NCBI GenBank assembly: GCA_024734495.1 | Contig: JALMQS010000128.1 | Location: 18,097,079 to 18,161,078 of the forward strand | DNA: 64,000 nt | From: Forficula auricularia | Taxonomy: Eukaryota > Arthropoda > Insecta > Dermaptera > Forficulidae | Direction of reading: 5' to 3' | Shown here: in pieces, positions 40,901 through 46,900 of the stretch | Layout: the number at the start of each line of letters is the position of its first letter | Position numbering within the stretch: position 1 is the stretch's first letter | Position numbers and translations under genes: made by a program | The notes under the pieces: generated by a model | Told to the model about the DNA's origin: nothing | The model's input: only the letters and a program-made list of their open reading frames with translations | Database searches by the model: none

Positions 40901-43900
40901 NNNNNNNNNNNNNNNNNNNNNNNNNNNNNNNNNNNNNNNNNNNNNNNNNNNNNNNNNNNNNNNNNNNNNNNNNNNNNNNNNNNNNNNNNNNNNNNNNNNN
41001 NNNNNNNNNNNNNNNNNNNNNNNNNNNNNNNNNNNNNNNNNNNNNNNNNNNNNNNNNNNNNNNNNNNNNNNNNNNNNNNNNNNNNNNNNNNNNNNNNNNN
41101 NNNNNNNNNNNNNNNNNNNNNNNNNNNNNNNNNNNNNNNNNNNNNNNNNNNNNNNNNNNNNNNNNNNNNNNNNNNNNNNNNNNNNNNNNNNNNNNNNNNN
41201 NNNNNNNNNNNNNNNNNNNNNNNNNNNNNNNNNNNNNNNNNNNNNNNNNNNNNNNNNNNNNNNNNNNNNNNNNNNNNNNNNNNNNNNNNNNNNNNNNNNN
41301 NNNNNNNNNNNNNNNNNNNNNNNNNNNNNNNNNNNNNNNNNNNNNNNNNNNNNNNNNNNNNNNNNNNNNNNNNNNNNNNNNTTTATATTTCTTTGTGTCA
41401 TGAACAAAATACATTTTTTTTATAAGGAGGATGAATGAAATTTAATTGCTTCTTTCCAGTAATTTTTATTTTTACAACTGGTTTATCCAAATATTTCGAG
41501 AGCACTGCGGCATCTCTTCCTCAGTGGAAACCACCCACTCACCAATAAACCGACCTCATCAGATTGCACAAATCAACGACAAAAGCTTGATAAAACACTA
41601 TATACTTATATCCAATTTCACAGTAAAAGATGACAACCATATTTGTTAACATTAAGGACCAGTTGTATGTCGGTTGGTAAACTTTTTAAACGTTGACAAA
41701 GGGTAAAAAACCTTATAATTCACTTTGTGCCTGACTGGATGGCCACAATGTGAATTATAAGGTTTTACCCTTTGTCATCTGATTGGCCATCCCGCCGGCC
41801 ACAAGGTGAATTATAAGGTTTTACCCTTTGTCAACGTTTAAAAAGAGTTTACCAACCGACATACAACTGGCCTTAAATGTTTTAACGAAGTCCGTACTAT
41901 CGAAATATAATGATATCATCCTCCTTTAAAAATTAACATATCCATTACGCACCAAGCCTTTTAAATTTCTTATTAAACATTTTTATTTCAGAATTAATTA
42001 TATTCACTTAATGGCACATTTTCGAATGCACACTCAAATTAAAGAACAAACGGCAGCTTTTATTCGTGGTTTTCGATCTATTATCAATCCAGAATGGCTT
42101 AGTCTTTTTTCCACTCCTGAGGTAAATAACAATTTACTTTATAATATATATAATAATATCTTTTATATGTATATTTATTATTATGATATTTAGTTACAAA
42201 GGTTGATTTCTGGAGATAACGTACCTCTAGATTTACGAGATTTACGTCGTCATACCCAATATTATGGAGGATTTCATGATTCTCATCGGGTGGTGTGCTG
42301 GCTCTGGGATATTCTTGACAGAGATTTTAATGATAATGAACGACGATTGTTTCTTAAGGTAACTTACTTTTTTCCTAATGGATAATAAATTTAAAATTCA
42401 AAATAAATTAAAAATCACCATTATTCTACATTAAATTCATTAATAATTAATAATTTAATATTAATAATTAATTTAATTTAATTTAAATTTATAATAGAGT
42501 TTTAGCAGAGACGGATTAACCTAAAGACAAACTAGGCAACTGCCTATGGGCCCATTCCGCCCGAGAAAAATAATTATCTTGTACAATATTCCTCAGAGTA
42601 ATTAAATTTGATGCTTTCGTTTTATAAATGTTAAGGTAGTTCTTTCACAAATGCAAAAATTCAAGAAGTCTTTGAAACTTGGAATATAAGTCATTAAAAG
42701 TATAATACACATACTGTTAAAATTTGAAGACGATTTACCACACCAAACATGAAATAATTGCGATTAAAAATGACATATTTAACATAGGATAGATAGGGAA
42801 AGGGTGGGGATATGATCATTATTTTATTTTTTTTCATTGAAGGACTTTCACCATCTTAATGAAAAACTAATATTTGTTAAAATAATATATTCGGAGTAAC
42901 TTCAAAAAATTGAAATTATTTACCACGTAGTTTTGATAAAAAACAAACATTTTTGGGCGATTCTTTTTAGAGGAGGGGATATAAGCACAATGGCTTGGGA
43001 ACGATTAGGCTAGTATGTGTGTATCCATATAGAGATTTCGTAGTGTGAGTGGACAGTCACCTTAAAAAAATATAACCAAAAATTTTAGTTCCGTTCATAT
43101 TTATAGAGTGGTTACGAGGCTAAAAACTTTTTGTGTGGATTGTCGGAAAGAATCTCCTTAAGTTCCAAAACTAGATGTTATTTCATTTAAACTTCAAATA
43201 ATTTTATTCAAAAGTGAATGTACAATATTGCTTTTTGAACGTCAATTTTCTATTTCTAAAGAAGTCTGATCATTACAAACGCCACTGGTGAACGTATTTT
43301 TTCAAGATGGAAACTTCTAAAAAACTGTCTTCGATCACCATTGGCTTAAAACCGTTTGAATGCACTTGCAATAAAGCCATTCAATATGATATCTTGGAAA
43401 AAATTGATTTTCAAGATGTATTGAAAGCATTCACAAGAAAGTATAGTAATGGGTCTCGCGGCAAGCGCGATTTCAAAGGGTCCTCAGATAAAGACTACGG
43501 AACCCATGGACTCAATTAAGGTCACAAATTGAAGTATCCAATGAGATTGAATTTTAGCACGTGACGGTTTTGCCAAAAATTACCTGGAATCTCGTCGAGA
43601 GGCCAAAAAGTGCCATTTTTTTTGGAAGTGCGTGCGGATGGATGGATGGATGGATGGATGGATGTATGTTATCGTTTTTTTCGTCCACGATTTTTTCCAC
43701 ACCGTTGTACTGATTGAATTGAAATTGAAAACCTACTATTAGTTTAACAAAATGAAGCGCTGATTAGTTTTTGGTACATATCGGTCCACAAACATTAGTA
43801 CTTTATTTCGGTACTTTTTTAGGTTTTTCTAAATATCTTGAAAATGACTTAACCAATTTTGATGAAATTTAATATCCTAATTAAGTACCTTGGGGACAAC

Positions 43901-46900
43901 AAAAAAGGTTAAATAAAGTTTTTAGTAAAATTATATTTTAAAGTACTCTAGAGTAAAATAGTACTTTTTTAAATTTTTTATTTTAAATTCTTTAAAATTT
44001 ATTCATTTGATCGTTTTAAGATAGCTCATTTATCCTAACTTAAGTAAGAATGGTTAGGCTTCTCGCTGTGAAATGGTAAAAATTTGGGAGGAAATTTTAT
44101 AAGTAACCATAGCAACTGCGTTGTTTTCTTATCCGTTACCTTTGCTTAAGACATAGAGAAATCGACTTTATACCAAAAATAGCGATTGATTATCATCTAA
44201 TACTTGAGGAATAACCATTCTATATTGGATTTGTGACGTTTCGGTTTTTATTGGTAACCGTTGCTGAAGACACAGAGAAATCGACTTTAAACCAAAAATA
44301 GTGATTGATTCTCATCTTATACTTGAGGAATAACCATTCTATATTGGATTTTTGACGTTTCGGTTTTTATTGGTAACCATTGCTGAATACACAGAGAAAT
44401 CGACTTTAAACCAAAAATAGCGATTGATTCTCATCTAATACTTGAGGAATAACCATTCTATATTGGATTTTTGACATTTCGGTTTTTATTGGTAACCATT
44501 GCTGAAGACATAGAGAAATCGACTTTAAACCAAAAATAGCGATTGATTCTCATCTAATACTTGAGGAAAAACCATTCTATATTGGATTTTTGACATTTCG
44601 GTTTTTATTGGTAACCATTGCTGAAGACATGGAGGAATCGACTTAAAATCAAAAAAGCCATCGATTCTCATCTAATACTTGAGGAATAACAATTCTACAT
44701 TAGGTTTTTGACGTTTCGATTATTATTGGTAACCATTGCTGAAGGCATGGAGGAATCGACATAAAATCAAAAATAACGATCGATTCTTATCTAATACAAT
44801 AGGAATAACCTTATTACATTCCATTTTTGATGTTATTACGATCATATTAATTAATACTCGTAATCTTATTCAAAAACATTTATTTTCAATAACATCAACA
44901 AACATATAAATATAAACATAAATACAAACAATAGAACGATTAACAATACATCAAGTAAGCTTTGTACGCATCAATTCTCCCCTCCTTAGAACACGGACGC
45001 AGCTTCCCACAGGATCATTCTTCTTTCTTCCTAGGTTTAAAATAACTCGAATGATATTTAACTAACCTGCCCCTTTCTTGACTATTTTCAATAATTTTTG
45101 CTCCATCCATCGATTCTTCTAAATATAATTTTATTTGATGAAGTAACTCTTCCTTATTTTGATTTAATTTCATCTGACCAGCATCTAGTTTCTCCTCTTC
45201 CATTATATTCAACTCATCCTCCTTGACTTCCTTCAACCAGTACGGAATTAAATCATCTTCATTAGTTAATGCCCTTCTACTTTCCTCTATTTGTAATTCC
45301 ATTGATGGACTAATGATTTCCGAAAATTTATTCACACAACAAATAATATGACTAGCGATCTCACTTTCTATTCCTACTTTCTTAGGGAATCCTACTGCTT
45401 TTTGGACAAGGAACTCCCTTTTTCCTTGCCCCTCCACTCGTTTCCCTTCTTGAAGCAAGTGTCTTCCCCATGTCCTTCCCGCCTAAAGAATCCACAAAAA
45501 CGTCTATCCTGAATGCAACTTCTATCCTGAGTGGGACTTGTCTTCTCTTCTTTATCCATATCCTTTAAATCCCTTTCTATTTCTTCTTTATCCATATCCT
45601 TTAAATCAAAAATGGAATGCAATAAGGTTATTCCTATAGTATTAGATGAGAATCGATCGTTATTTTTTGATTTTAAGTCGATTCCTCCATGTCTTCAGCA
45701 ATGGTTAGCAATAATAATCGAAACGTCTAAAAACGTAATGTAGAATTGTTATTCCTCAAGTACTAGATGAGAATCAATCGCTATTTTTGATTTTTAAGTC
45801 GATTCCTCCATGTCTTCAACAATGGTTAGCAATAATAATCGAAACGTCAAAAACGTAATGTAGAATTGTTATTCCTCAAGTACTAGATGAGAATCAATCG
45901 CTATTTTTGATTTTAAGTCGATTCCTCCATGTCTTCAGCAATGGTTAGCAATAATAATCGAAACGTCAAAAAACGTAATGTGAATTGTTATTCCTCAAGT
46001 ACTAGATGAGAATCAATCGCTATTTTTGATTTTAAGTCGATTCCTCCATGTCTTCAGCAATGGTTACAATAATAACCGAAATGTCAAAAATCCAATGTAG
46101 TATGGTTATTCCTCGACTATTAAATCAGAATTATTTTTAATTAATGTCAACATGAACTACAAATTACAAGTGATATCTGATTAATAATAAAGGAACAAAC
46201 ATATTAATATTTCAAATGAATTTGGATAAAGTTTAGCAACGATCCGTTGCAGTTTATTTTTTTTTTGCAATCTTCCAATCACTTTCCGATGTCGAAATAA
46301 AGAGATTGCACTGGTAGTCGGAATTGCTCTGTATAACAGTGGAAATTTTAAACGCAAAATTTTATTTAGATCTTTAACCCATGGATGATAATTTGATTGA
46401 TTGATTCGAAGATTCAATCATTTTCATTTTTTTAACCATCCCGATTTCTAGCCTATGTTGAATATTTATAACTTTCTAAGGAATTGAAATTACTAAAACT
46501 GAAAATCGAAAAAAAATCTTTAAATTTAGCAGGGAGGGGTAAGGTATTATGCTGAATGGTATAAGAGTAGTATAGAATGTGGGATTCGAAAAAAATAGAA
46601 AAATTGAAAACTCTTAATTTTACGAGTAATACCTACATAATAGAAAATGGTATTATTTCTTGAAAATAACGAAATGGGAAGAGCCCAGAAGTTTAACAAG
46701 ATAAAATTTAGCAAGATTGACAAGTTGAGAAGGCAAGCCTGACTCTCTCCCTCTTAGGGTTCCATACGTGAAATCGTAAAGTAATTGTAGGGTTAAAATA
46801 ACAATTGCAAGGGTGAGAGGTCACAAAAAAAATCAAAATTATTATATTTTAAAGGTTAAAAACTGAAGATACCAGAAATTTAGTGGGTAAAAAGCCTTTA

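Larger units (their letters stand above)
41382..43433 (+). repeat. 2.05-kb direct duplication, second copy (intact exons)
   Basis: Starts exactly at the gap edge and ends at the same GCATTCA as the first copy, after which the satellite element begins in the opposite orientation. Confidence 0.92.

Noticed and set aside
36945..42358. Mutually exclusive alternative exons 17-18
   Set aside because: The first copies are frameshifted, the duplication includes introns and a MITE, and it meets an assembly gap exactly; artefact or recent duplication is more likely.
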